From: Pelagicoccus sp. SDUM812003
Lineage (GTDB): Bacteria; Verrucomicrobiota; Verrucomicrobiia; Opitutales; Opitutaceae
DNA: 64,000 nucleotides
Assembly (NCBI RefSeq): GCF_031127815.1
Contig: NZ_JARXHY010000010.1
Location: 148,710 to 212,709, forward strand
Direction: 5' to 3'
Position numbers and translations under genes: made by a program. This document shows, piece after piece, positions 17,206 to 26,148 of the stretch. Positions within the stretch are counted from its first letter, which is position 1. Every line of letters begins with the position of its first letter. The notes under the pieces were generated by a model. The model did not search any database and was not told the DNA's origin. It worked only from the letters and a program-made list of their open reading frames with translations.

Positions 17206-17790
17206 ATGAAACCCGGTGTATCGATGGACGACGCAAGTTTCGAAGCAGAGTTGATCAGACGGATCGCGAATAGGGAGCGCGATGCCTTCGACCAGCTGTA
17301 CGCCCGTTATTCGCGTCCCTTGTTCTCCTACATTTTCAAATTTCTGCGGGACCATGGTCTAGCGGAGGAGGTACTGCAGGATGTCTTCGTGAAGATCTGG
17401 AAGACCGCTCATCGCTACGACCCGAAGCTCTCGCGCCCATTCAGCTGGTCGGTGCTGGTGACGAAACGCCTTTGCATCGATCGATTGAGGGCGTCCAAGC
17501 CGGTCACCGTCACCGACGACCCCATGGCCTACAAGCCAGCGGAGGAGCATCGGCAGGACGATCGGGACCCGTCCGATCACGTGGCGGTGAAGGACGAGAT
17601 CGGCATCTTGCGAAGCTTGCTCGAGAAGCTGCCTGAGTCGCAGCGCTTGAGCTTGGAGCTGTCCATGGACAAGGGGCTCACGCAACAGGAAATTTCAGAC
17701 GAACTCGACATGCCGCTAGGCACGGTGAAAACCGCCATGCGCCGGGGCATGCAGAAACTTAAAACCATGATGGCTGCGAACAATGAATAG
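17206..17790 (+). CDS. ECF-family RNA polymerase sigma factor
   Basis: The 194-residue protein has sigma region 2 (FDQLYARYSRPLFSYIFKFL … AEEVLQDVFVKIW) and region 4 with a helix-turn-helix (SLELSMDKGLTQQEISDEL, PLGTVKTAMRRGMQKL). There is no region 3. It resembles the RskA-paired sigma-K-like ECF group. An in-frame ATG at 17224 is a second possible start. It overlaps the downstream anti-sigma gene by 8 bp, indicating coupled translation and a sigma/anti-sigma switch. Confidence 0.92.
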   Translation: MKPGVSMDDASFEAELIRRIANRERDAFDQLYARYSRPLFSYIFKFLRDHGLAEEVLQDVFVKIWKTAHRYDPKLSRPFSWSVLVTKRLCIDRLRASKPVTVTDDPMAYKPAEEHRQDDRDPSDHVAVKDEIGILRSLLEKLPESQRLSLELSMDKGLTQQEISDELDMPLGTVKTAMRRGMQKLKTMMAANNE

Positions 17791-18643
17791 GGAACAACGA
17801 GAGGAATACGCCTTGCTCTACGCTTTGGGGTCTTTGCCCGAAGACGAAACGGAAGCCTTCGAGAAGGAGGCGTCCGAGGATCGCGAGCTGCAGCGGTTGA
17901 TCCACGAGAACCAGCGCTTGCAGGAGGAGTGGGTGAGGGAGTGCGAGCCCGTGGAGCCGCCGTTTCAGAGCTACTCCAGGATCATGTCGGAGATCGACTC
18001 GGACCGGACGAGAAAGGCGCCTTCGGAGAAGGAGCTTCGTCCTGAGGCCCCAGTTCGCCGTGTGGTCCCCTTCCTCAACTGGGGAGGTTGGGCGGCTGCG
18101 GCTTGCGTGGCCTTGGTCTTCAGCGTCTTGCGATTTGGAAACGGGGGCGCCGACTTGCGTTCCGACATCGTGCTCAACAATCTGGCGAACCCGAAGCTGA
18201 TGGCGGTGGAGACGCCGTCGGAAGACATCGGAATCGAAGACCGCATGCTCGAGTTGGTGGGAATCGCCGAGGCGTATTGGTTCGCCCGCGAGGGAGTGCC
18301 GAGCGACCAGCTGCTGGCTGACTCCGCCACGGAGATCGCGCCGATTTCGGGCGGATTCACCGTCTTCGATCGTACCTACAAGCTCGGTTTCATCGCGGTG
18401 GAGAACATGCCCAACGAGACGGCGGGCAAGTCCTATCACGTCTGGGCCAAGACCAGCCCCGAGTCCAAGCCGATACGGGCGGGAGCCCTGCCGATTGGCG
18501 ACGAGTCGCGGGGGCTGTTTTTCTTCGATCTGTCGAGTTTGCCCAAGGATGTGGACGTGGGAAATCTGAGCTTTTTCGTCACTGAGGAGGAAAGCGACGA
18601 CCCGGCGAAGCCCAGCCAGATGATCGTGCTGAGCGACTTCTAG
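17783..18643 (+). CDS. RskA-like transmembrane anti-sigma factor
   Basis: The 286-residue protein has an N-terminal helical sigma-binding region (EEYALLYALGSLPEDETEAFE, the usual anti-sigma start), one transmembrane helix near residues 100–116 (WAAAACVALVFSVL) and an extracytoplasmic C-terminal domain of the RskA type (YHVWAKTSPESKP, GLFFFDLSSLP). The HxxxCxxC zinc motif of redox-sensing anti-sigmas is absent. It should hold the preceding ECF sigma at the membrane until an envelope signal releases it. The regulon is unknown. Confidence 0.88.
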   Translation: MNREQREEYALLYALGSLPEDETEAFEKEASEDRELQRLIHENQRLQEEWVRECEPVEPPFQSYSRIMSEIDSDRTRKAPSEKELRPEAPVRRVVPFLNWGGWAAAACVALVFSVLRFGNGGADLRSDIVLNNLANPKLMAVETPSEDIGIEDRMLELVGIAEAYWFAREGVPSDQLLADSATEIAPISGGFTVFDRTYKLGFIAVENMPNETAGKSYHVWAKTSPESKPIRAGALPIGDESRGLFFFDLSSLPKDVDVGNLSFFVTEEESDDPAKPSQMIVLSDF

Positions 18644-18757
18644 GAACGGGCGTTCTTCTTTACGATCCGCTTACATTTTAGCGTTGCCGCGAGGCGGGCT
18701 GGGAGGTTTTTGTGGGAAGGCTCACTTCTTCGTTAACCTCTTCCCCCTTCCCGTCTT

Positions 18758-20050
18758 ATGAAACGCTTCAGCGCTTTTGCCGCGACTGTGGTCGCGCTCG
18801 CTTTGCCTAGCCTGGTTCATGCCCAGGAGCAGGCTTCCCTCAATGCCGGCGACACTGCATGGATGATCGTCGCTACCGCTCTGGTCCTCTTCATGACGCT
18901 GCCTGGACTGTCCCTGTTTTACGGCGGTTTGGTGCGTGCCAAGAACGTGCTCTCCATCCTGATGCAATGCTTCGCGATATGCGCGGTGATGTCGCTGTTG
19001 TGGGTGATCTTTGGATACAGCTTGGCGGTGACGGGTACCGGTCCGTTCATAGGCGGTTTGGAGTTCGCGTTCCTCAAGCACCTGACGGTGGATTCCCTGT
19101 CCGGCACCATTCCCGAAAGCGTTTTCGTGACCTTTCAAATGACCTTTGCCATCATCACACCCGCTCTGATCGTGGGAGCGTTCGCGGAGCGCATCAAGTT
19201 TTCCGCGGTGATGCTGTTCAGCATCGGTTGGTTCGTGCTTTCCTACATCCCGATTTGGCACATGGCGTGGTCGGAGCACGGATTCTTTCACAACTGGAGC
19301 GTCATGGATTTCGCTGGTGGCACGGTGGTGCACATCAACGCCGCTATGGCTGGTTTGGTCGGCTGTTTGATGGTTGGCCGCCGCAAGGGGGCGTTCGCGG
19401 AGCCAATCAAACCGCACAGCCTACCGCTCACCGTAGTCGGCGCCTCCATGCTCTGGGTAGGCTGGTTCGGCTTCAACGCGGGCAGCGCCGTGGCCGCTGA
19501 CGGAACCGCTGGCATGGCGATGCTCGTCACCCAGATCGCCTGCGCCACTTCGGCTGTGGTTTGGATGCTCATCGAATGGCTCAAGCACGGAAAGGCCTCG
19601 GTGCTCGGCATCGCTACTGGCGCCGTGGCGGGTTTGGTCGCGATCACGCCAGCGTCCGGAAACGCGGGACCGATGGGCGCCATCCTGATCGGGGCCGCTT
19701 CTTCGGTGTGCTGCTATCTGGTGGCGGTTAAGCTGAAATTCGCTCTCAAGATCGACGACAGCTTGGACGTGTTCGGCGTGCATGGCATCGGCGGAATCGT
19801 GGGCGCCATCCTGACCGGAGTGGTCGCTTCGGAATCGTTTGGCGGCACCGGATATGGCGAGGGCATCACCATGCTCGCCCAGGTCTGGGGACAATTCGTC
19901 AGCGTGGTGATTACCATCGTATGGAGCGGCGTGGTCTCGCTCATCCTCTTTTTCCTCATCGACAAGGCGATCGGACTGCGGGTCGACAACGACAGCGAAC
20001 TGAAGGGGCTCGACCTCAGCGAGCACGACGAGCAAGGCTACGAAATGTAG
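18758..20050 (+). CDS. amtB: ammonium transporter
   Basis: The 430-residue Amt/MEP/Rh channel has a cleavable signal peptide (VVALALPSLVHAQEQ) and eleven predicted transmembrane helices. Both pore histidines are present, in VVHINAAMAG and GVHGIGGIVG, as are the family segments GLSLFYGGLVR and GWFGFNAGSA. It conducts ammonium/ammonia across the inner membrane. No glnK/glnB PII gene is adjacent, which is unusual since amtB commonly pairs with one. No sigma-54 promoter was found upstream. A strong terminator follows. Confidence 0.95.
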   Translation: MKRFSAFAATVVALALPSLVHAQEQASLNAGDTAWMIVATALVLFMTLPGLSLFYGGLVRAKNVLSILMQCFAICAVMSLLWVIFGYSLAVTGTGPFIGGLEFAFLKHLTVDSLSGTIPESVFVTFQMTFAIITPALIVGAFAERIKFSAVMLFSIGWFVLSYIPIWHMAWSEHGFFHNWSVMDFAGGTVVHINAAMAGLVGCLMVGRRKGAFAEPIKPHSLPLTVVGASMLWVGWFGFNAGSAVAADGTAGMAMLVTQIACATSAVVWMLIEWLKHGKASVLGIATGAVAGLVAITPASGNAGPMGAILIGAASSVCCYLVAVKLKFALKIDDSLDVFGVHGIGGIVGAILTGVVASESFGGTGYGEGITMLAQVWGQFVSVVITIVWSGVVSLILFFLIDKAIGLRVDNDSELKGLDLSEHDEQGYEM

Positions 20051-20083
20051 CTCGTCCCGGCTCCGGCCTGAATACGATTTTCT

Positions 20084-20120
20084 CAGGCCCGTTCCGTTTT
20101 TCGCGGAGCGGGCCTTTTTC
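20084..20120 (+). terminator. rho-independent terminator after amtB
   Basis: A GC-rich stem (GGCCCGTTCCG pairing with CGGAGCGGGCC around a short T-rich loop) is followed directly by a run of five Ts. It lies 34 bp past the amtB stop. Confidence 0.85.
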
Positions 20121-20202
20121 GTGGCGCGATGCCCTGTTCTATCTCGCCCAACGCAACGACCTGAGCGAAAGGCTCCACGGAGAAACGAGGGAACAGTTTG
20201 TA

Positions 20203-20238
20203 GCAACTGATTTTTGCAACGTGGCAAAAAACAGTTGC
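20203..20238. repeat. near-perfect 36-bp inverted repeat upstream of tatT
   Basis: GCAACTG at 20203–20209 and TTTTTGC at 20211–20217 pair with GCAAAAA at 20224–20230 and CAGTTGC at 20232–20238. One A·A mismatch and a 6-nt loop are left. There is no T tract after it, so it is not a simple terminator. It sits ~65 bp before the tatT start and may be an operator or an RNA structure in the leader. Confidence 0.7.
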
Positions 20239-20302
20239 AGGCGGTGAGGAGTCCGCGAGCAGGCTTGAAAAGGGTGCGGTGCGGACTAGGGTGGTCGCTT
20301 CT

Positions 20303-21214
20303 ATGAAATCCACTTGGTCCATCGGCGTCGCGTGCTTGCTCAGTTCCTTGATCGTGAATGGTTGCTCGGTTAAGAAACTAGCTGTCAACCAGTTGGGAGA
20401 TGCTTTGTCGGGAGGCGGCGATGTGTTCGCCTCGGACAACGATCCGGAGCTGGTGGGCGACGCGTTGCCGTTCAGCTTGAAGCTGATGGAGAGCGTGCTG
20501 GCGGAGACGCCGGAGCATGTGGGATTGCTGACGTCGCTGACCAGCGGGTTCACCCAGTACGCCTATGGTTGGGTGCAGCTCGATGCGGATGAGATCGAGG
20601 ACGAGGATTACGATCGAGCGGTAGAGCTGCGGGAGCGGGCGATCAAGCTCTACGAGCGGGCGATGGGCTATGGCATGCGTGGTTTGGATGTTCGCCATGC
20701 GGGATTTTCCGATCAGCTCCGAGAGGATGAGGAGGCGGCGCTTGGCAGACTGCGGCCGGACGAGGTGGAGCTGTTGTACTGGACAGGCTTGGCTTGGGCG
20801 GGAGCGATTTCCCTCTCGCTCGACAACATGGATTTGGTGGGCGATCTGGCCTATGTGGAAGCGATGATGGAGCGGGCTCTCGAGCTGGATCCGGACTTCG
20901 ACGATGGAGCGATTCAGACCTTTTTCGTGACCTACGAGGTAAGCCGCATGAATGCGGAGGGCGATCCTATCGAGAACGCGACTCGCTACTACCACCGGGC
21001 GCTGGAGCTTTCGGACGGCCAGCTTGCTTCGGTGTATGTCGCTTATGCGGAAGCGGTTGCAGTGGAAACGCAGAACAAGGAACTTTTTGTGTCGCTGCTC
21101 AACCAAGCCTTGGAGATCGATGTGGACCAGCACCCTTCGACGCGCCTGAGCAACTTGATCTACCAGCGACGGGCGGAGTGGCTGCTCAATCGCTTGGAAT
21201 GGTATTTCCTGTAG
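20303..21214 (+). CDS. tatT: TRAP-associated TatT lipoprotein (TPR trimer subunit)
   Basis: The ~303-residue protein has a lipoprotein signal ending LIVNGC and a body of TPR-like helices (ERAIKLYERAMGYG, MMERALELDPDFDDGA, YYHRALELSDGQ). These features match the TatT family of TPR proteins that bind TRAP-transporter solute receptors, known from Treponema pallidum Tp0956. The ATG at 20303 places the lipobox cysteine at about residue 21; an upstream in-frame start at 20279 is less likely. The next gene encodes the DctP/TatP-type receptor, as in Treponema. It would be anchored in the membrane facing the periplasm. Confidence 0.85.
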   Translation: MKSTWSIGVACLLSSLIVNGCSVKKLAVNQLGDALSGGGDVFASDNDPELVGDALPFSLKLMESVLAETPEHVGLLTSLTSGFTQYAYGWVQLDADEIEDEDYDRAVELRERAIKLYERAMGYGMRGLDVRHAGFSDQLREDEEAALGRLRPDEVELLYWTGLAWAGAISLSLDNMDLVGDLAYVEAMMERALELDPDFDDGAIQTFFVTYEVSRMNAEGDPIENATRYYHRALELSDGQLASVYVAYAEAVAVETQNKELFVSLLNQALEIDVDQHPSTRLSNLIYQRRAEWLLNRLEWYFL

Positions 21215-21415
21215 ATCCGATCTTGGAAGCGGGACGGCTCTGTCCGTAGGACTTTGGCTCCGCGAGCGAAATCCGAATCGAGCGGGGAGATTTCTGGCTT
21301 CCGAATGAAACGATTGGGCGGCGAACTTGTATAAAACATTGAAGCTCCTAGGCGCTTGGTACGTCTTATGGAGGTCTGACTCGTTCGACGAGCCTGCAAA
21401 ACCCTCTCGAAAATC

Positions 21416-22444
21416 ATGATGCTTGTTTCAAAACCGATTCGAATTCTCGCTTTGTTCGCAGTGATGGCTGCGGTATTTTCTGCGGCCCCAGACGCGGAGG
21501 CGCGAAAGCAGCGGCTTCGCCTGACGACCTTGGCTCCCAAGGACTCGTCCTTCGACAAGTCCTTGCGCCGCATGGGCCAGGAGTGGAAGAAGGAAACGCG
21601 GGGCGAGGTGGACTTGATCATTTTCGCTGGTGGCGTGCAGGGTGGCGAGACGGCTATGATCGACCGCATGCGGGTCAACCAGACGCAGGCTGCCTTGATA
21701 TCCGGAGTGGGCTTGGCGGAGATCGATCCGGCGGTGGCTGGATTGCAGCAGGTGCCCTTGATGTTTCACAGCTACGAGGAGCTGGAGTACGTGATGGACA
21801 AGCTCGGTCCGATGTTGGAAAAGCGTATTCGTGACAAAGGCTTCGTGGTGCTCGGCTGGATGGACTCCGGTTGGGTGCGCATTTTCAGCAAGAACAAGCT
21901 GGTGACGCCTGAGGACATGAAAAAGGGCAAGCTGTACACCTGGGCGGGTGACACCAAGCAGACCGATTTGCTCAAAAACATGGGCTTTCGCCCCGTACCC
22001 ATCGACGCCACCGAAGTGACATCGAGCTTGCAGACCGGCCTCATCGATATCGTGCCGCTGCCGCCCTTTTTCGCTTTGGCCACGCAGACCTACAAGCCCG
22101 CCCCGAACATGCTGAATATCAAGTACACTCCCATCATCGGAGCCATCGTGGTATCGGAGCAGGCGTGGAGCCGCATCGATCCTGAGGATCAGGAAGCCAT
22201 GAAGCGGGTGGCGGAAGACGTTTGCCGCGAGATGACCCTGGCCGGACGCGAGGAGAACGAGCAAGCGGTCAAGGTGATGCAGGAGAAGTGGGGGCTCAAG
22301 GTCGTGGAATCCTCCGAGAAGGTGGAGGAGGCCTGGGAAACGGCTTCCGAGGAAGCCTATTCGCTCATTCGAGACAACACGGTGCCCGCGGAGATTTTCG
22401 ACGAAGTCGTTCGCTTGCTAGAGGAGCATCGCGGGGGCGAGTAG
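21416..22444 (+). CDS. TRAP transporter solute-binding protein (TatP/DctP family)
   Basis: The 342-residue protein has a signal peptide (to about residue 29) and a DctP-fold body starting RLRLTTLAPKDSSFDKSLRRMG. It contains EVDLIIFAGGVQGGE, the family region WMDSGWVRIFSKN with its conserved arginine, and PIDATEVTSSLQTGLID. It would capture an organic acid or hydrophobic ligand in the periplasm. It follows tatT by 201 bp. The transporter's DctQ and DctM membrane subunits are not in this window, and the next gene (yebC) is convergent, so the pair is either split from its permease or works with a distant one. Confidence 0.9.
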   Translation: MMLVSKPIRILALFAVMAAVFSAAPDAEARKQRLRLTTLAPKDSSFDKSLRRMGQEWKKETRGEVDLIIFAGGVQGGETAMIDRMRVNQTQAALISGVGLAEIDPAVAGLQQVPLMFHSYEELEYVMDKLGPMLEKRIRDKGFVVLGWMDSGWVRIFSKNKLVTPEDMKKGKLYTWAGDTKQTDLLKNMGFRPVPIDATEVTSSLQTGLIDIVPLPPFFALATQTYKPAPNMLNIKYTPIIGAIVVSEQAWSRIDPEDQEAMKRVAEDVCREMTLAGREENEQAVKVMQEKWGLKVVESSEKVEEAWETASEEAYSLIRDNTVPAEIFDEVVRLLEEHRGGE

Positions 22445-22510
22445 GGATTCATCGCGGTGGAGACGCGTTTCGATGAATCGCGGAGCCGTTTGCGAGAGAA
22501 GTATTTATAG

Positions 22511-22543
22511 AAAAAGGCCGTCCTGATTTGGGACGGCCTTTTT
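22511..22543. terminator. bidirectional terminator between TRAP receptor and yebC
   Basis: A perfect 13-bp inverted repeat (AAAAAGGCCGTCC and its complement) encloses a six-base loop. The A/T ends make it a terminator in both directions, between two convergent genes. Confidence 0.9.
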
Positions 22544-22594
22544 GGCGAAAGTCTGGTTCGCGGGGGTTGCGGTTTGTCTTGCGTGCCCGTCCTG

Positions 22595-23338
22595 CTAGTC
22601 CTCGAGAAGACCGTCGGCGATGTCGGCGTTGTGGAAGACGTTTTGCACGTCGTCCAGGTCGTCGAGGGCGTCGATCAGGGCCATGACCTGTTTGGCTTGG
22701 GCGGCGTCGCCGATTGGGGTGAGGGTTTCCGGCAGGTAGGCCAGTTCCGAGCTGGCCACTTCGATGCCGGCGTCGGAGAGGGCTTGGCTGACCGCGTCGT
22801 ATTCGGTGATGGGAGCCAGCACCTCGTAGCCTTCCTCTTCGGTTTTTATGTCTTCGGCTCCTGCTTCGAGGGCCACGTCCATGAGCTTTTCCTCGTCGAT
22901 CTGATCCTTGGCGATGAGGAACTGGCCGCATCGGTTGAACATGAAGGCCACGGCTCCGGCTCCCGCCAGGTTGCCTCCGCGCTTGGTGAAGGTGGAGCGG
23001 ATTTCCGAAGCGGCTCGGTTCTTGTTGTCCGTGGTCACCTCCACCACCACCGCGATGCCGTGCGGAGCGTAGCCTTCGTAGACGAACTCCTCGTAGACCA
23101 CGCCGGGAAGCTCGCCGGTGCCTTTTTTGATGGCCCGATCGATATTGTCCGCTGGCATGTTGGCGTCGCGCGCTTTGAGCAGCACGGTGCGAAGCTTGGC
23201 GTTGGTGTCGGGGTCGCCGCCGCCGTCTTTGGCGGCCATGGTGATGTCCTTGGAGAGACGGCTGAAGATCTTGCCTCGCTTAGCGTCGACGGCTGCCTTG
23301 CGGTGCTTGGTATTGGCCCATTTGCTGTGTCCTGCCAT
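22595..23338 (-). CDS. yebC: YebC/PmpR family protein
   Basis: The 247-residue protein begins MAGHSKWANTKHRKAAVDAKR, the signature start of the YebC/TACO1 family. It continues with DNIDRAIKKG and YEGYAPHGIAVVVEVTTDN. Members are reported as DNA-binding regulators and, more recently, as helpers of translation at proline-rich stretches. Length and motifs are complete. It is convergent with the TRAP receptor gene and lies 67 bp upstream of the yidC stop, on the same strand as yidC–rnpA–rpmH. Confidence 0.95.
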   Translation of the reverse strand: MAGHSKWANTKHRKAAVDAKRGKIFSRLSKDITMAAKDGGGDPDTNAKLRTVLLKARDANMPADNIDRAIKKGTGELPGVVYEEFVYEGYAPHGIAVVVEVTTDNKNRAASEIRSTFTKRGGNLAGAGAVAFMFNRCGQFLIAKDQIDEEKLMDVALEAGAEDIKTEEEGYEVLAPITEYDAVSQALSDAGIEVASSELAYLPETLTPIGDAAQAKQVMALIDALDDLDDVQNVFHNADIADGLLED

Positions 23339-23405
23339 GGTGTGACTTTCGGTTCTTGGTCCTAAACGATAGGGGTTGGGTTTTTAGACTGCTGGGAAGG
23401 GAGAG

Positions 23406-25193
23406 CTAGTTTTTCTTGCGCTTCTTCTTCTTCGAGTTGTCGCCCTCGATGGCCTTCTTCATCGCGGGAGGCAGCTGCACCTCAAAGTCGTCCTGGCCGC
23501 GCTTGGTGAGCCATTGCTGTCCGATGGTGAAGAGGTTGCTGATCGACCAGTAGAGCACCAGACCTGAGGAGAAGGTGTAGGTGAAGGGGAAGAAGATGAA
23601 CGGCATGAACTTCATCATCTTGGTCTGGGCGTTGTCGACGGTCGGCGTCGGCATGGTCCACATCTGGTAGGCGAGCGTGACCAGCCAGAAGAAGGGCAGC
23701 ACGTTGAAGGGGAAGCCGGCGACGTAGCCGATGGTGTCGGGCTTGGAGAGGTCGGCGATCCAGAGGAAGTCGGCGAAGCGAAGCTCGGCGGCGCTGCGCA
23801 GCATATAGAACAGGGCGAAGAAGATGGGGATCTGAGCCAGCATGGGCAGGCAGCCCGCCACCGGGTTGATCTTGTTGAGCTTGTACAGCTCCATCATCAT
23901 CTGCTGCTGCTTTTGGGTGTCGTCCGGAAACTTCTCCTTCAGGGCCTTCATCGGCTCCTGCAGCTTGGACATCTTGCGCATGGACTTCATGCTCATCAGG
24001 GTGATGGGCAGCAGCGTGCCGCGAACCACGACGGTGAGCAGGACGATGGCGACGCCCCAGTTGCCCACGAATCCATGGATCCAGGTCATCAGCTGCAGCA
24101 GGATCTTGGAAATGGCTCCGAAGAAGCCGAACTGCATGGCCTGTTCCTGTCCCTGTTTCAGCTTGGCGAGGCGTGTGTGCTCCTTGGGACCGGCGTAGAA
24201 ATCGAAGCTTTTCGTGACGGTGCCACCTGCGGGCAGGGAGATGGCGCCCATCTTCACGTCGGCGGTGATTCCGGTCGCCGGCTCGCCGGTCTTGGGATCG
24301 AGAGGGAAGTCCACCGGTCGGGCGATGAAGCCGGAGCCCGGCTCGCCCGGGGTGAGCAAGGTGATGAAGAACTGGTTTTTAACCGAAGCCCAGACCACGG
24401 TGTCGTTGACCTGCTCGAAGTCCATGGGCTCGGATTTGAAGAAAAGGAAGCCTCCGCCCGAGAAGTCGCTTTGCTCGGTGAACTCCACGTCCTCGCCGTT
24501 GTAGTAGCCAAAGGTCTGCAGGTAGCGGTCTTGGTTTCCGGAGGGGGCTACGGTGCCGATGTTGAGGCTTGGTTCGCCCAGAGGGAGCGGTTGATCGCTC
24601 AGGTTCTTGAACTCCAGGGTATGCTCGATGGTGTAGGGAGCCGCGTAGGCGGCGTCTTCCGAAATGGTGTAGCGGCGGGTGATTTCGAGCTGGTCGGAGA
24701 GCTTGGCTCGGAAGGTGACGGTGTTGGGGGTGAGGGAAGGAACGCGTTCGAAGATCACGTCCTTGGCGTCGCCCAGATAGGTGGAGAGATTGAGGGCCGG
24801 CACGTAGCGCAGGCGATTCATGATGTAGGGATCCTCGCCGTCGATGGTCGCCTTTTTCTTTTTCAGTACGATTTCCTTGATGGAGCCGCCGTAGTTGGTG
24901 AAACGGGCTTCGATGAAATCGTTTTCCAGGGAGGCGATGACTTCGCCTTCTCGATCGGTGATCTCCTCCACCTTGGCATGACCGTTGGTGACCGGTGTGA
25001 TGGTCGACGGCACGGGCGGAGTGGCGGACGGATCGACGGGGCTTGCAGGGCCGGATTGATCCGAAGGGATGGCTTCGGGGGCGGTTTGAGGAGGAAGCTC
25101 GTTCGGCTCGACCTGACGCTGGCTGGTTTTCGTCATCAGCACCATGCCGACGATGAGCAACGCGACTCCGATTATGGTATTCTTTTTGTCCAT
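23406..25193 (-). CDS. yidC: membrane protein insertase YidC
   Basis: The 595-residue protein has an N-terminal transmembrane anchor (IIGVALLIVGMVLM), a proline-rich linker, a large periplasmic beta-sandwich domain (residues ~90–345) and the conserved C-terminal five-helix insertase core. The core includes NWGVAIVLLTVVVRGTLLPITL, NPVAGCLPMLAQIPIFFALF and FMPFIFFPFTYTFSSGLVLYW. The tail is lysine-rich. It inserts proteins into the inner membrane with or without Sec. The order rpmH–rnpA–yidC is the common bacterial block, but no yidD fits in the 83-bp gap before yidC. Confidence 0.97.
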   Translation of the reverse strand: MDKKNTIIGVALLIVGMVLMTKTSQRQVEPNELPPQTAPEAIPSDQSGPASPVDPSATPPVPSTITPVTNGHAKVEEITDREGEVIASLENDFIEARFTNYGGSIKEIVLKKKKATIDGEDPYIMNRLRYVPALNLSTYLGDAKDVIFERVPSLTPNTVTFRAKLSDQLEITRRYTISEDAAYAAPYTIEHTLEFKNLSDQPLPLGEPSLNIGTVAPSGNQDRYLQTFGYYNGEDVEFTEQSDFSGGGFLFFKSEPMDFEQVNDTVVWASVKNQFFITLLTPGEPGSGFIARPVDFPLDPKTGEPATGITADVKMGAISLPAGGTVTKSFDFYAGPKEHTRLAKLKQGQEQAMQFGFFGAISKILLQLMTWIHGFVGNWGVAIVLLTVVVRGTLLPITLMSMKSMRKMSKLQEPMKALKEKFPDDTQKQQQMMMELYKLNKINPVAGCLPMLAQIPIFFALFYMLRSAAELRFADFLWIADLSKPDTIGYVAGFPFNVLPFFWLVTLAYQMWTMPTPTVDNAQTKMMKFMPFIFFPFTYTFSSGLVLYWSISNLFTIGQQWLTKRGQDDFEVQLPPAMKKAIEGDNSKKKKRKKN

Positions 25194-25276
25194 CGAATCT
25201 TGTGAAAGAGAGTTTTTCGGGAGGGAATGCGCCCGAGGAAAGGGCTCATAAAAGGTGCGTCCTGTGGCCTAGCAAG

Positions 25277-25711
25277 CTAATCCTCCTGCGAGTGAGGCCG
25301 CGAATCGGTCGACTGCGTCGCCTGGCTGATCGGCGCGTCGAGCGGGCGCAGCAGCTTCTTGTACTTCAGGGCATGCAGAAAGCGCTGCTCGAGCTCATGG
25401 TAGGAGGCTTTGCCGGCTGGCTGCCGGATGCTCACCACGATATCCGCGGCCGCTTTCAGCTCGTGCTGGTGCAGGCGGAAGAGTTCGCGGAAGCGACGCT
25501 TCAAGGTGTTGCGCATCACGGCGTTGCCCACTCGTCTAGCCGCTGAGATGCCGACACGCGGAGACGAAGCATCCGCGCTGTCGCTAGCGCGGATGCGGGA
25601 AAATAGGGCGAAGTACCGGCAGCGATAGGGCTTGCCAAGACTTCTGATCTCAAGGAAGTCGGCGTTTCGGCGCAGACGGCTCGCAGGGCGGAGCTTGAAT
25701 CTCCTCACCAT
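25277..25711 (-). CDS. rnpA: ribonuclease P protein component
   Basis: The 144-residue basic protein has the RnpA core: LRRNADFLEIRSLGKPYRCR, GISAARRVGNAVMRNTLKRRFRE (the RNR motif) and ADIVVSIRQPA. It is the protein cofactor of the tRNA 5'-processing ribozyme. It is encoded 29 bp downstream of rpmH. The C-terminal ~25 residues are a polar extension beyond the usual ~115–120 length. Confidence 0.95.
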   Translation of the reverse strand: MVRRFKLRPASRLRRNADFLEIRSLGKPYRCRYFALFSRIRASDSADASSPRVGISAARRVGNAVMRNTLKRRFRELFRLHQHELKAAADIVVSIRQPAGKASYHELEQRFLHALKYKKLLRPLDAPISQATQSTDSRPHSQED

Positions 25712-25740
25712 GATCTTGCCGTCCGAAGACGCTCGCTCGA

Positions 25741-25878
25741 TTAAGCGACGGAGAGACGGGCGCGTCCCTTCTTGCGGCGGGCCTTGATGACAGCGCGTCC
25801 GCCACGCGTGGACATGCGGGCGCGGAAGCCGATCTTGCGGACTCTCTTGAGGCGGTGTGGTCTGAATGTAGGTCTCAT
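25741..25878 (-). CDS. rpmH: 50S ribosomal protein L34
   Basis: The 45-residue, very basic protein reads [20 protein letters not shown] and continues with the L34 signature [19 protein letters not shown]. Length and sequence fit the family exactly. A longer reading frame extends upstream to 26403, but only the last 45 codons encode L34 and the rest is not coding. It leads the rpmH–rnpA–yidC group. dnaA, often divergent here, is absent. Confidence 0.97.
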   Translation of the reverse strand: MRPTFRPHRLKRVRKIGFRARMSTRGGRAVIKARRKKGRARLSVA

Positions 25879-26079
25879 GACGTGAAAAATGGAAAAAGAG
25901 GGAGAAAATGGTGAGAGCCCCGCAAGGGTGTCAAGCACCGATCCGGCAGAACAGGACCAGTTTTTGCCAATTTCAACCCTTTTAGCGCGTCCCCCGCCCC
26001 AGATTCGCCCATCAAGCCGGAAACGGATCCCGATCTCGGAGGTCCCTTCGAGAAGGGAGGCGTCCTGGAGGACGAAGTT

Positions 26080-26120
26080 ATTTTGAATATTCAAAATATT
26101 AATTGACAGGTATTCAAAAT
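26080..26120. promoter_or_regulatory. repeated palindromic operator candidate
   Basis: An 18-bp perfect palindrome, ATTTTGAATATTCAAAAT, occupies 26080–26097, and its half TATTCAAAAT recurs at 26111–26120. This gives three copies of one 10-bp element with 23-bp spacing. The site lies 29–69 bp before the metal-binding receptor gene, so a metal-sensing repressor (DtxR/MntR or Fur family) is a reasonable guess. It could also act on the divergent rpmH promoter. Confidence 0.55.
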
Positions 26121-26148
26121 AAGGCAGAGGTCGGGGGAAACGCGTCGT

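Noticed and set aside
23913..25205. 430-codon frame antisense to yidC
   Set aside because: Same effect opposite a well-identified gene; no recognisable motif or ribosome-binding site.
25879..26148. Replication origin next to rpmH
   Set aside because: No DnaA-box cluster or dnaA gene was seen; the A/T-rich patch is explained by the repeated palindrome.
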